Below are positions 49,101 to 63,000 of a stretch of DNA of 64,000 nucleotides, in pieces. The notes under the pieces were generated by a model. The model worked only from the letters and a program-made list of their open reading frames with translations. It searched no databases and was not told the DNA's origin. How positions within the stretch are numbered: the stretch's first letter is position 1; every line of letters starts with the position of its first letter. The DNA comes from Dimorphilus gyrociliatus. Its lineage: Eukaryota; Annelida; Polychaeta; Dinophilidae. Location: contig CAJFCJ010000007.1 in NCBI GenBank assembly GCA_904063045.1, positions 1,208,510 through 1,272,509 of the forward strand, given 5' to 3'. A program made the position numbers and the translations under genes.

Positions 49101-52100
49101 GCTTATGGATTAAAGTCACCGTCTATATTAGCCCAGAGATTATCCTATTTCAACGATATATGTTCCGAACAGTTGTAAGCCTTTTACTAATTATATTACA
49201 CCTTAGCGTGTGTTATAATTTCGATTCTTTTTCAGTCCCGATGAACCTCAGAGTCGTTTGAGCTTGTCTGCGCTTATATCAGTTCTACAGTGCGCTGGTC
49301 AACGCTTACAAACTCTTAGATTGGAAAAGGAACGCTCAACGGATGATATGAAGAGTGCAAGATTGGATATGGGTTCAAGATCAAATTCTCAATTATCAAA
49401 TCCAAATCAGCAAGGTTCGTTTAGAGTTCCGATCCCTCCTGGTAATACTCCTCGTTCCGTATCCGCTACTAATCTAACGAGTATTTCGAACGTGTTTGAG
49501 GAAACTTACGACACGATAAAAGTAGTTGAGGATCAATATAAACCTAAACTCTCCAAACCAATTAGACAGGCGTTAACCTTTATTAATTTGCCGAAGCACC
49601 TAAAAATTCTAGGATACTCGAATCAGTTTTTTGAATTTCAACCTAGGGAACCACCGAAGAGAAAAATACCGCCCCCTTTTGAGTGCGAATGGTCAAAAAC
49701 AGAAAATAGATACTATTTAAAGCCAATTTACAAACCTATTTATCTTTCTCAGAGTTTGTTATAGAAAATATTAAGACCTAATAATCTCTAATCTTATCAT
49801 TTCTTTAGTGTAGTTAATGTGGTTAATAATTTTTTTCTCTCATCAGAATCATCTCTAAAAACAACACAACCAAGTCAGTTAACCATAAATCAGGGAAGAC
49901 CAGGGGCAGCCCTTTCAGAAAAGAGGAGAAGTACTCCTAATTCTCTTACGCAGGCTGCCAAAGCAGATCATGCTCTTGTCGGTCAATGTATGAACGAATT
50001 AATAGTTGGAAAATATTCACCGGAGCACGCAGGGGTTGTTTCGTTTTTGATAAAAGATATATTTAGCGGTCTACCGGAACCACCTAAAAATATTCCAATG
50101 AATTCAGCAGGTGAGCCTATTGTGAAAGCAGTTGAAAGTGTTTTAAGAGAGGAAGGAAAAGTTGCTTCTGGTATCTTCTTGGATAAGTGCATTAAATTTT
50201 ATCAAATTTCCTGTGTTCAACAAGGCATAATTGTTTGTGGATCGGCGGGTAATGGTAAATCCACAGTCATATCCTCTGTTATAAACGCACTTTCCCAAAC
50301 TAAACCTGATGGAGATTCAGTTGATACCAGTCATAAATTCATTCAGCTATATCCATTAGTTACAGACCAGTTACAACTGATACTGGGCTCGTTAAATAAG
50401 GATGGAGAATGGGTTGATGGAGTCTTAACGAACACTTGGAAGAAAATAAACCGTAATCAATCAACTACATGGTTATGCTTGGATGGGCCAATAAGATCAA
50501 ATTGGGCAGGAATTTTTAATACTGTTCTAGATAGTACACAAAGGATGACTCTACCAACTGGAGATGAACTTTTTATGTCATCAAACGTTCGAGTAATATT
50601 TGAAACGGATGATCTGTCCAATGCTGCTCCCGCTATTGTTTCCAAGTGTGGTATAGTTTACGTAGACCATGCAGCAGTTGGTTGGAAACCTTTAGCTAAA
50701 GCCTGGCTTGAAAACAGGTCTCCTCAAGAATCGACTGTTTTATCGAAGGCTTTCAACAAGACTGTCGATCCTGTCTGTAATTTCATTTGTAATGACTGTA
50801 AACCTCCCATTAGATTAACCGATTCGGGTATGTTTGCAACAACCTTACATCTACTCTCTGCAATGCTGGCAGATAATATAGAAATTGGCGGTGACTTACA
50901 TATTGAAAGATTATTCATATTCTGCCTTATGTGGTCATTTGGAACGTTCCTCGATCAAAAAGAACGTAAGCAGTTCTCCGAACTATTAACGACCTTAACA
51001 ACGTCACTTCCGGATGATGATAGAGATATCTGCGTTTTCGACTATTACGTAGATGACAGCGGTGAATGGGATCCTTGGACTGCCAGAGTACCGGAAGTAG
51101 CTCCATTAGACCATGTAAATTTACTACAAGAACCTTTTATAGACACTATTGGAACTATACAAACTCGAATGCTTCTTGATTTTGCTGCTCAAAATGGTCA
51201 GAATGTTCTCCTAATTGGACCTCCAGGCTGTGGCAAGAGTACAATGATGGACGATTATCAATCAGCACTTGAATCAGCTAAAAGTATTAATAAAAGAATC
51301 GTCTTTTCTGGCTCATCAACAGCTTATCAATTCCAACAATTTATCGAATCAAATATTACACATAGGCAAGGATTTGTATATGGTGCAAAAGATAATAAGT
51401 TATTTAAACTGTTTATCGACGACATCAATCTACCGCGCCCGGATGAATATGGCGTTGTTCGTCTCTCAGAGTTAACAAGACAAATTGTCGACTCAAAACT
51501 CATGATTACTCAAACTTCCCCGTTTGAATGGAGGACCGTGGAAGGTTTAAGTGTGCTGGCAACGATGAAAATATCTAAACAGCCATCGTTCAAAAATAAA
51601 CCCCTTGACTCTCGTCTAATGCGTCACTTTTGTGTACTTAACTTTCCAGACATGGGTGATGAAGCGTTAAAAACTATCTTCAGAGGAGTATTAGAATGCG
51701 TTATGCTTCAAAATGATAAGCCTGGTCTTGATATCGAAGTTTACGACAGGATTGTTCAAGGTTAGTTAATTTTTAAGTATTCTTTTATATTGCTCTAAAA
51801 CTGTAAACTTTTCAGCTTCTTTAACAATTTACAATGAAGTAAGCAGTGTACTAAGACCATCTTCACAGCCTGGAAGAAACCATTATCTCTTTACGCTAAA
51901 GACCATGACAGCAATATTCTCCAGTCTGAAGAAAATGGCTGATGAAAGTAGGGAGGACGAATTATTCATTGTTAGCCTATGGAGGCACGAAACAGAAAGG
52001 ATTATAAAAGATAGTTTAGCTCGATTTTCTGATATAAATTGGTTTGATGAAGTTTTGAGCAGAGTTTTTAGCGAAGTTTGGACGGAATTAAAAGAAGAAG

Positions 52101-55100
52101 ATTTACATTCCCATTTTGTTACTTTCCCAATTGAAAGTAGATCTTTTCAACAAATTCCAGCCAGAAAGGAACAATCTACCGCAATGGTAATTATAATATT
52201 TAAATAAGAGAGTTAATATAATTCTTTCTATTATTATCCGTTAATAGGGATGTAGTTTACTACCCATTCAAAATTTGACTGACGTTCACGCGTGCCTTCA
52301 AACTCACTTAAATCGTTATAACGAAGAGCTGGGCAATGTTCAATTGGACATGATGCTATCGGAAAACATAATTGCCCATGTTGTGAGGTTGCATAGAGTA
52401 CTATCGCATCAGAAAGATGCCAATATCGTATTTGTTGGACCTATTGGAACACATCTAAGTACCCTATGTCGACTCGCACTTCATATGAATGAGTTAGAAA
52501 TACATCAGATGGATACATCTAAATCTACAACCTTTATGGATGGCTTAAGAAGTGCTATAAGAATGACAGGCGCAGAGGGTAAAGTGCTAACAATATTTTT
52601 AGATGGAAGACAATTAACAAATGATCAGTATTTAGATGCTATAAATTCAGTATTAATATCTGGGGAATATCCTCACTTATTCTCTAATGATGAAATGGAT
52701 GGTTTGCTGCAGGCTTTGCAACCCGTTATGAAAAGAGAATTACCTCATTCCAGCGCCAGCTTACACGATTATTTTGTATCAAGAGTTAAATCAAATTTAC
52801 ATATTATTTTATGTTTACCACCGTCGCATAGTTTATTGGCAAGTGCGATTTATGATTTCCCTGGACTATTCTCTCATTGTCAAGTAATATGGCTTAACGA
52901 TTGGCCTAAGGCTGTTCTATTGGGTGATGCCAACTATTATATCCATAAGAATAAAGTATGCGAAAATTGCTCATCAGAGTTAACAAGTAGAGTTGTAACA
53001 ACTTTAGCAAATATGCATTCGTTTGTCCTTGAAGAGTGTGGCCAAATGAAATGGGCGGGCAATACAAATCCTCAAATACAAGTCAAAGAGATAAAGTTTC
53101 AAGAAAAGAAGAAAGAACAAATAAAAGTTACAGATAAGAAAGTTTCTAATAAACCATACTCGAAATATCTTTTAATAGACGCCATCAAGAGAAAGCAGAA
53201 ATTAGCTTTCGAAAGTCAACCTCATCACGTCTTTGTTGGCCCAACAACTTTCCGTAGATTTTTGGATACATTTCATCAGTTATTGAAGCTTAAATCTACA
53301 GAGAGAACCGAAAAAGTTGCTAAATTGGAAAAGGCTTTGTCTACTTTAGATCAAACGAGAAAGGATGTAAAAAAGACTAAGGCTGATATTAAACAAGTAT
53401 CTCAACAATATGAAGCGGCTAAAGTCGAAACAACTGATTTATTAAATAATTTAATTAGGAAAGCAACCCTATTAGAAAAGATAAAAGCTAAAGTTCTCAA
53501 ACCAAGCGCATTGTTGGCTTTCTTACAAATGTCTGATGATGAAACTGTTCACGATAGCGAAGTTGAAGAGGACGAATTACTAGAACAAGCATCCAAAGAC
53601 GAAAGAGATACTTATGATGAAGAATTTGAAAAGCTTCGAGAAGCAAATCTACGATCTAGGGAGGTAAAGGCCCACGAAGAATTACAAGTAGCTGAAAAGA
53701 ATTTGGCAATTTGTCAAGAACAATTGGAAAATGCCAGAAAGCAAGTAAACGTTTGGCGTAGTAAAGTAGATAGAAGTACAATTGACAGATTGAAAGCTTT
53801 TCAAAATCCAACCATTCTTGTTGGACAAGTTATCGAGATGGTTATGATATTAATTGGCAAAAGACCACCAACAATGAGATTAGGAGATAGACCAGATTAT
53901 CCAAAGGATGAATCTTCCACTAGGTTTTCAGCAAGTTCTAGTTCAACAAAAATGACAAATCCACCTCAAAGATTAAAACGTAAGTCGTTCCAGAATATTC
54001 TATTCTTTTAAAACTTTATTTTGTACTCTAATCAAAAGAAAAAGATTGAAACGTGATCATCTATTTCTTTCTTTTCATTTTCTTTTCTTTAAAACTATTA
54101 CAAACGACAGCTTTCTCTCGTCCTTTATCCGCTTTGAGCGATACAACTGATTCGGATAGCAGTGGTAAGACACAGAACGAAATTTATACCCCACTTACGC
54201 AATATATTCATGTGCATATATTAGAAAGATATTAGAATTAACTAATATCTAGCTAATATGACTTTTATTCATGGCTAGGCCTTCCCAAATCCCTCAAAAC
54301 CTTTATTTAGCTTCTTTTTTTTGTATCTAGGAAGATTACTAGAATCGTTTATGTAGAAACAATCAACTATACACTTTACTAATTGCATGTCAAGCTATTT
54401 TCTCCTTAGTTGTTTTTATGATGTTCCCCATTAGAAGTTTTTAAAGGAGAATATTGATTTAAGGAGAACAATAAATTAACCTGTTTAGGTCACGCGTCAC
54501 TATCGGCATTTTAAGATTATAAAAGCATGCGTAGAAAAGAACAAAGTTCTCACTGCAAAAGTTAATTTCCTTCTGTTATTTTTTTGCACGTTCCTAATGA
54601 TAGTTTTTCTGCTCTTTTTTTTTTGTTCTTATACTCTCTCAATTTATATAAACTTTTATCCTGTTTTATCTTTGAAATTAGTTAAGAAACCTGATTTGGA
54701 ACAATCTTCAAGTGGAACGGGAGGCAGATACGATAGGACTACTTGGAAACAATTGCAACAAGCTATGAATGATTCCCCGAAATTTGTTGATATGCTCCAC
54801 AACGTCAGATGGGAGGAAGGCATACCGGATGATGTAGCTGCTGCTGTTGAAAGCTATTTTGCTAAATCGGCTGATGGGAAATTAGGTGGTGAAGGTTCCA
54901 CTATGTTGGAAAATGCAAAAGATAAGACGTTTGTCGCTCAGAGAAGTACCTCTCCAGAACCAAAGGGGATTACAGTCGCCGCTGCTAAATATTCGTCGGA
55001 AGATGCTGCCACCCTAGTTGAATACACTCTGGCAATTATCGAATTTAATAGAAGGTAAAAGGAAATTGTTATCTTATTAAAAAATATATTAAAAGGCTTT

Positions 55101-58100
55101 TTCTTGTCAGATGTGGACCATTAAAAGCCGCTATAGATAAGCGTAATGAATTAGTATTGGAAATTGAGGAGATGGCAAGAGCTGCCAAGGAAAAGTCAGA
55201 TTCTGCAAATGGGAAAGAAAAGGACGAATCTGAGGAAAGAGATACAGAGAAGACATCAGAGGAGGTGTACAATGAAGAAGCTTTGGCCAGAGTTCAAAGT
55301 GAAGTTGATGAAATGCAGGAGAAGTTTGATTCAACGATCGAGAAAAAGCATGGTCTAGAAATAGAGTTGAGTTCAATGAAAGATCGTTTAAAAGCTGCTA
55401 CTGATCTGCTTGAATCTATAAGAGATGTTGAACGAACTTGGAAACAATACGTAAAAGAATATTCCTCTAATGATATTCTCCTTTGCAATTGTATAGTAGC
55501 CGCAGCTTGCTTAGTATATTGTTCCCCTCTTGACATTGATGGTAGATCGAGAATGGGAACATTCTTTATGACAATATGTCGTCACAATGATTTACCAACC
55601 TCAAGTAGAGTTCTACTTGAAAATGTCAGCTTACACAACTTCCTTTTGGAACCTTACGTTGATATTAAATGGAAAAGATCAGGATTACCCTATTCGCCAT
55701 CAGCTCTTGACAGTAGTTGCCTTATAATTCACGATCATTTAACTAATTCGTGGCCAATGCTGTGCGATGTATCTGCAAGATCACCATCTTGGCTAGAAAC
55801 TTTTATCAAATCTAATGGTCAAAAGTTGACAACTGTTCGGTATTGCGATATTAAATCACAGTTGGAAACAAGTTTAACGGATGGCTCGGCACTTTTAATC
55901 AAAGATGTAGATGCTGATGAGATTATATCGGATAAAAGGTTTTCAAAGTTAATATTAGCTAGAAAGCGTTTTACAGAATCAACTAGTCCATTTAAATTAC
56001 AAGTTGGACGACATGAAGTTGAATGCCGTCCTTCTTTTCGCCTCTTCTTACACACGACAACTGAACCTTCAAAGTTACCCTCTGAACTGTCAGCTTATGT
56101 TACTGTTGTTAATGTCAGCGACACTAGAATGAACATTGAGGAAGAATTATTAGATAGATTCACCCGTTTGGAGAAAACTAGATTGTGGACCGAACGGAAT
56201 CAATTACTAGATGAACGTCTTGAACAGCTAGAGAAAAAGAAGATACTCGAAGAAGATATTAGCTGTCATCTGGCGTCTGGTACTCGTCTACTTAGCGAAC
56301 TAAATCATATTAGGAAAATTGCTGAATTAAAGAAACATTTAGATGAAACAAATGAAACAATGTCGAAGATTGATCAAAACGATGAAGGCGTTAACAAAGG
56401 TAGAGAAGTTTACAGGGTTATTGCTCGTCGAGCAGCTGTTTGCTATGATGTAGGCCAACACATGGCAGTTTTGAAAGCGTTTTATCGCATGTCTTGGAAT
56501 CAGTTTGTAGAGATATACGATAGTGCTATACTTCATTCAGATAGATCGGCTGTTAACGTAATTGTTGAACGATTAATGTGGAGTTGCTATAGTTATACGG
56601 GCAGGATGTTGCTTGAAAAGGATAGACACATCTTTAGCGTTATCTTAGCCTTAGAAGTTGAAGAGAGTTGTGGTCGTCTTGGATTAGGGGAGAGAGAGTT
56701 CCTAATATCTCCACACCTTGGGTCAATTACCATGGCAAAAATAGCTAGTCAAGAAGAAACTCGAGAACATACAAAAGTTGGTCAGATGAAAAAACCTTTT
56801 GATTGGATGAACGACGACGCGTACAATAATCTACAAATACTCGCAGTCCACTTTCCTTGGTTCAGGGATATGTTTGAGCGAATGCCTAGAGATGGGCGAG
56901 AAACTCAATGGAGAAGCTTGTGCGAAAATGAGATGGCGGAAAATGTTCCGTTGCCCGATAAAATGGATGATGAATTTACTCCATTACAGAAAATGTTGAT
57001 AGTGAGGGCCGTACGATCGGATAGATTATTACAACTCACTACCCTTTACGTAAACACAGTATTGGGAAAACGTTATACAGCTGAACCTCCAGCGGATATA
57101 GGAACGCTTCTTAGGACATCAAAACCAGCCTCTCCGATAGCTTTTGTTCATATAAATGAAGATGCCGAAAGTGCAGAAAAAGTAATCAGAGAATCAGCCT
57201 TGAAAAGGAATATAAAACTAACAACATTGACAATTTGCGGTCTAGAAAAAGGTCAAGATAAATCGATAAAGAAACAAATAGAAAAAGCTGTCAATGAACA
57301 ATGTTGGATATTATTATTTTCAGCACAAAATGGACCAAAACTATTAGATAATCTAGCAACTTTCCTTCAATCAAAAAATCCGCCCGAAAGTTTCCGTTGT
57401 TTCGTAATTGCACGCTACACGGAACAATTACCCACTTCTTTCTTACACTCATCCACAAGGGTAACTTTAGATACTCCAACAAATTCGAAAGTAACAATGC
57501 AAAGAGCCCTGTCCAGCATCGAAAGCTGCATCAATCGAAATCAAACAAGACAAGAATTGAACATTGTCCTTCACAATATTATTTATTTATACGCTGCTGT
57601 TAGACTGAGAGCTCAATTCGGGGTTGCGGGCTTTGTTGAGGCTTCCTCAGCCCTGTCTGTCGATATCGGGGATTTGAACGAACTATTATTATATGCAATC
57701 AATGAGTTTAATGATGGTTTACAGTGTCCCTTGCCGGATGGTTCTCTCTTAAATCGGTCACCATCTTGGTCTGGTGTAAGATTTGGTCTCAGTGATGGCC
57801 TATTTGGTCGTGCCATTGGGCATCCCTTGGATTTGTCAGCGATATCGTCAATGGTTGATTATTGGATCAGTCCTAACGCAACGAAAAAAGACTTTGAGCC
57901 TCCTAGGATAAAGTATAGACCTCCTGCTATGTTCTTTAATCCGACTGCGAAAATGCAACAATTAATTCAATCTCTAGACGCAATAAATGTTCAGCACTTG
58001 GAAACTCCGGAGGCATGTAATATTTACTCATCATCGGAACTCGTTCTGGCTAACGACCAATATGTATTCACTCGTATTAATCTAATCTATGATCATATGC

Positions 58101-59143
58101 CGTCCAGTCGCACTCTGTCTCACCTTGCCTTTCCCCGTCCACCAACTCCTTTGGAGGGAGCGCCAATAGCAGCAATCAGTCAAAGTGCCGCACAGCCAGC
58201 AGTTGCAGCTAGAACAGGAGTTTTCGCATCAGCATCGGCGGCTCTCGTAAAAATGCGAAAGGAGATTGAATTATGGGAGATTTGTCATACATCTCTAAAC
58301 AAATTACCGAAGGGTTATACTAGGGACTATGTGATTGAAAGAGCAAAGAAAATTGGAGGTTTTACACCATTTAATTTATTTATTATAAACGAAGTTGAGT
58401 TAATGTTCAAGCTATTAGCCGAGATGAAAGTATCGTTAAGTGCTATAAAACAGGCATGCGAATTATCTAGCTTTGGAGATAATCTAAAGGAAAATCAACT
58501 TCAGATTGCATATGATTTATATAATCAATGCATACCAGCTATTTGGAGAAAGTTAGCCTATGAAACCGCTCCACCACCCCACCATTCATTACTTTCTTGG
58601 ATAAATGATTTAAATAACCGATGTCAGCATTTGGATAAATTATTGGTTCTTGGACGAGATAAAATGCCTGCATATTGGTTAGGTGCTTTCTTTCAGCCAA
58701 GTTCGCTCTTTGCCGTCCTCAAACATGATTTCTACAAGAAAACTAGTAATGAAAGAGCTGGCAATATAGATAAAGTAATTTTGCAGACCGAGGTGACCGC
58801 TAGAGATAAAGAACATATTAGGGAACCTCCAGTAGAAGGAATATTTGTCTACGGAATTTATATGTGGGGTTGTCACTACGATAAAACAGCTGCTGAAATG
58901 GTGGATCAACCATCCAGAAACTTGTGTTCCTCCCTACCAGTTTTACATGTTACCTGTTGGAATAAAAGTGACAAGCCTGTACTACAAGATTCTAACAAAG
59001 CTAATGAGCTTTATTCGTGTCCGGTGTATTCTTCTCGTTTGGCAAGGAATAATCCGATCCTTCACGTTGATGTCAGGAAGGAAGGTATACCGTCCGCCAG
59101 ATGGCCTCTCCGAGGACTTCACGCTACAATTAGACCATATTAA
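40143..59143 (+). CDS. Giant divergent axonemal-type dynein heavy chain (DNHD1-like or DNAH5/8-derived)
   Basis: About 25 exons rebuilt in continuous phase, 5,344 residues. Exons: 40143-40667, 40746-40897, 40965-41138, 41205-41409, 41479-41661, 41723-41925, 42000-42203, 42255-42547, 42603-42739, 42814-42950, 43036-43863, 43929-43991, 44065-44134, 45039-45141, 45212-45978, 46037-46212, 46277-46433, 46512-49174, 49236-49753, 49847-51760, 51816-52186, 52248-53979, 54111-54164, 54682-55054, 55111-59143. Order: DHC tail, linker (RHWLQVMQVTG, QIFPRFFFVSD), AAA1 GGPSYGKT (about residue 2180), AAA2 GSAGNGKS (2649), AAA3 GPPGCGKS with LFIDDINLPRPDEYG (2976), degenerate AAA4 GPIGTHLS (3343), stalk and microtubule-binding region (3630-4090), AAA5/6, and a C-terminal domain with GIFVYGIYMWG and CPVYSS. 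AAA1 Walker B reads LIEDIQ instead of FDEFN, so motor chemistry is altered. The tail is outer-arm-like; the subfamily is uncertain. Confidence 0.93.
44135..45038. other. Long dynein intron, T/A homopolymer-rich
   Basis: 904-bp intron in a gene whose other introns are mostly under 100 bp. Long poly-A/poly-T tracts around 44680-44940. No exon or RNA gene recognised. Confidence 0.55.
54111..54164 (+). other. 54-nt cassette-like exon in the dynein stalk region
   Basis: Ser-rich FSRPLSALSDTTDSDSS exon, phase 1 at both ends and a multiple of three. It lies between the stalk exon 52248-53979 and the exon with the microtubule-binding region. It can be skipped without a frameshift. The following intron (517 bp) is long for the gene. 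Confidence 0.55.
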
Positions 59144-60050
59144 AAATAACTGCTTTCCTTTTTATAATAATAATTTAACATCGAAAAAGACGTTTACCAG
59201 AAATATATAAAACTTCATAATTTTATTATTAAACTTATTAATAAATTGTCGTTATTTCTTTTATTCTTTTTAAAGTTCTAAAATAAGAAAGATGGTTTGA
59301 TATGAAAGATCTATTACCCATAGATTAAAGACTTAGAGAACAAAATAGTAGTATTCCTTTTTAAAACAGACATAGTTGTTTTGATTACATTACTGTTAAA
59401 TTGTTTATAATATAACAGTCGTTATGGAACAATTATATATTCTACATTAATATCTAATATCAATATTTTCAATTGATTTTAATATACATTAACATTTTTA
59501 TAATGTATTATATATAAAACGCTATATATAGCATCCATATAGTATCTCATTCTTTCACGGCTACTTTTATCATTCTCTACAAGACTTGCCAGATACATTT
59601 CTTTCCTGTTTTCAGTTTCGAATAAATGTGAAATCTATCTTAAATTTTTAATAATTCGAAAATCTACTAAACGAATTGGTATGTTATTATTATTAATTAT
59701 TCGTATAATATTAAAATTTTTTGCGTAAACTTCTTGACATATACGTAATTTCTTATTATGTTCCAAGTTTCGTTTTATGCCTATTTTTCGTATGCTTGTT
59801 ATTCGTAACTCATTTTTGTTGATCTTCAACGGAGAAAGAGTAAACTTTTTTTATTGTTGAAAAATGTGTTTATGTGTCATACCAAATGTTCGTAGATAAC
59901 ATGATTCCTGTCTAGTCAACAATAGTGTCAGAGAATTTTGCAAATGCTACAATTATGTAGGCATAGAGTATGTTTATAGAAGGAGTCTTTTATTTATTTA
60001 TTTATTTAATTGTCAACATTTTTCTCCGTTTTAGGAAAAGATTTGAAAAT
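59144..60050. other. Intergenic region between dynein and JAK
   Basis: Very AT-rich. It holds the dynein 3' UTR (AATAAA-like strings near 59240) and the JAK 5' UTR. TTTTCTCCGTTTTAG (60020-60034) is a good acceptor just before the JAK ATG, suggesting a spliced leader exon. No other gene. Confidence 0.45.
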
Positions 60051-63000
60051 ATGGAAGAATCAAAAAAAATTGTTATTCACTTTTATTCCTACCCCCAATT
60101 AAAAGTATTTGAGCCGCTGGAATTAGATTTTTCTGAAATAAAGGCGGAAGAAGCTATCATGTTTGCAGCAGAAAAATTAAATATCAGAACCATTACAATG
60201 TATTTGTTGTCTTTGTTTGACGAGAACAAAAAGGAATGGATCTTTTTCAAAAGCACAATAACTCCTAATATATCACAAAAACTCTATTTAAGATTTAGAT
60301 GGTTACCTCCTGAACCGTCTAAGATTCGAGATGATGTGAACGGATGTAGATATCTACATTTACAGTTTTATAATGATTTTAGGAACAATAATCTAAAATT
60401 ACAGCAGCATGACGTTATTGCTAAAGAGAGAAAAGAAACGTTATATAATACCATTGTTTTTTACAGTATCGATCATTGTATTATATGGTATAATTCGGAA
60501 CTACCGGAAGACAGCTCGGACAAAATAACATGCAATAATGTTCATAAAAAAATAAAGGCCAAAAATTTTTATCCAAATTCGCATGAGGTTAAAATTACGG
60601 AATGGTTAAGAACGATCATATGCTTACCTAAAGCTCTTAAGAAACATTTAAAGAATGAGAATAATCCTTTATTATCTGATCCATTTGAATTCGTTTACAA
60701 TCTGTTAGATTTTTTTTACGAATACTTCGACCTAGGATTAGAAGATAAATTTCCAGGTTACATTGCACAAATAGAAAGCGAAACTGGAGTTGATAAAGTG
60801 GATCTTATTATTTCTCCTTATAATAAAGATATAAAGTATAGAGGAGTTTATTTTATAAATAAAAATCGATTGGAATCGAGTAATCTAAAAGGCAAATCAG
60901 AAATATGTAAATTGCACATTGTCCAAAATTGTTCATTAGTGGAAGATGTCATACGAAAAAAATGGAAATTGGTTTGGATACCAACACGAATAACCGTAAA
61001 AACTCCTTTTTTTAGTTATATTTAATAATATATGTGGTTAATTTTCCTTTTCAGAATGTTTATTTTGACAGTAAGGAGGAAGGATATCAATTTATTTACT
61101 GCCTGCAAGGTTATATACGACTCACATGCAACTTTTATGTTAACATCGACAACCATACGAATGTCGATAAATTATTTTCTATTGAAAACGTCCAAATATT
61201 TGGACCGATTAAAGATGAAAAGGCTTGCGAACGTCTTAACTCAATGGCAACAGAGCTAAGAGACCCCAACTTCCTCATAAAACATAGAGTTAGCACCCCA
61301 AGTGGCTTTAAGCTTTTGTATATTGATAGCGCCGTAGATCCTAAAATCTATAAGAAAAATATCGTATGGAAAGAAAGACAATATCAACTCGAAGATGTAA
61401 TATCTTGTTGTTTAAATATATTATTAATTTGTAGACTGTACTCTCTATTTATAATTTACAGGGTGATATTCGGTTCGATTCTTTGGCAGACCTTATTAAA
61501 TATTACCAAGATCATAATATTGAAAGGCTACCAGGAGATATTAACATAATATTGAAAAAATCAGCACCAGTCAATGCGAATAGTAACAAAATCATTTATT
61601 TATTTTCTTAAAGAAATCATATATAAATCTAACTGAACTTTTTCTAAAATTAGCTGTAGAATTATACATCTGTCAGTCGGATGATATGTTTGTGCCTGAA
61701 ACGTTCATTAACAAAAGAGGTGTTAATAATCAGTCTGAGATAGCAATTGTTAATTCGGAAATAAAACTTTATCGTAAGTTTTGTATTATATTTTGGAATA
61801 TATTGAACAAATTCTCTTCCTTCTTTTTAAATAGCACTGGACAGTTTACGTTTGGGATTTTATACGAATGTTTGTAAAGCTTCGGAAGACAAAGAGGACA
61901 AACCCGACGGAGAATTTGTATTTGCTGTAAAACGTATCAGGGATAGCAAAATATCTCAGCATCCTCATCAAGTTTCTATTGCACTAAGTAAAGCCGCTCA
62001 AAAGCTTGCTGCTTGGAAACACGATAACATCTGTCAGATATATGGTGTTCAACTTTATCCGTTCAAAATCTTTTTGGAATATTCCGAACTTGGAAGTTTA
62101 TGTAGTTATTTGGCAAGACCACCTAAAGATGTAACATTTTCTTTTTTGGTTAGCGCTGCTGAGCAAGTTGCACGAGCTCTAGAATATCTTGTAAATCTAT
62201 AAGTATTTATAAATTCAAATGATTAACTAACTTTATTTTATTTAGTCGAACATAGAAGATTCTTTTCTACGAGTTCATGGCAATATACGATTACGTAATG
62301 TTTTGGTTTTCGAAGAAAACTCTACTTTTACATTCAAATTAGCCGATAGTGGATGCGGCGAAGTTTATCAAAATAATAGTGAGAGAAAGCCACCAGAAAG
62401 CATCATATCTCACTATTCAGATATATTCGCTTACGGTACTTTTCTGGTCGAATTGTTTAATCTTGGAAAATATAACATGTGGAGCGAAATGGGAAAATGC
62501 CCTAAACATATCTATGATGATGTTGTTTCGAAGTGTTGTGATTTTGATATTTACAAAAGATTACCTGCTGAAAAAGCAGTAAACTATTTTGCGGAAGTTT
62601 TATCAACTTTTTCACAAGAAAACCTCCAAAAAGTATGGGTAGTGGCGAAAAAATTTGAAGTTAGGGGAGTTAAAATGACTTTTTCGGAAGTTCCACAGGA
62701 CTATCTAAATAGTTTACGGATAGACAAAAGTGATATCGTCATAAAAGGGAAACTCGGAAACGTTAATATATTTATATTTCATCAAAAAAAATGCTTTAAT
62801 TCTAATATTTTCTTCTCTTTTTCAATTTAATAGGGTCATTTTGGAGAAGTAAATGAGGCTTTTATGGCTGCCAAAGACAAAAGTGTTGCCGTTAAACAGA
62901 TTAGGATTGACAGAAATGAGTATGAGTTAATACTTGCTTTCGTTTTTTTTTTCTAATAATAATAAGCAACAATTCTTTTTTTGTTTTAGGAATTTAGAAA

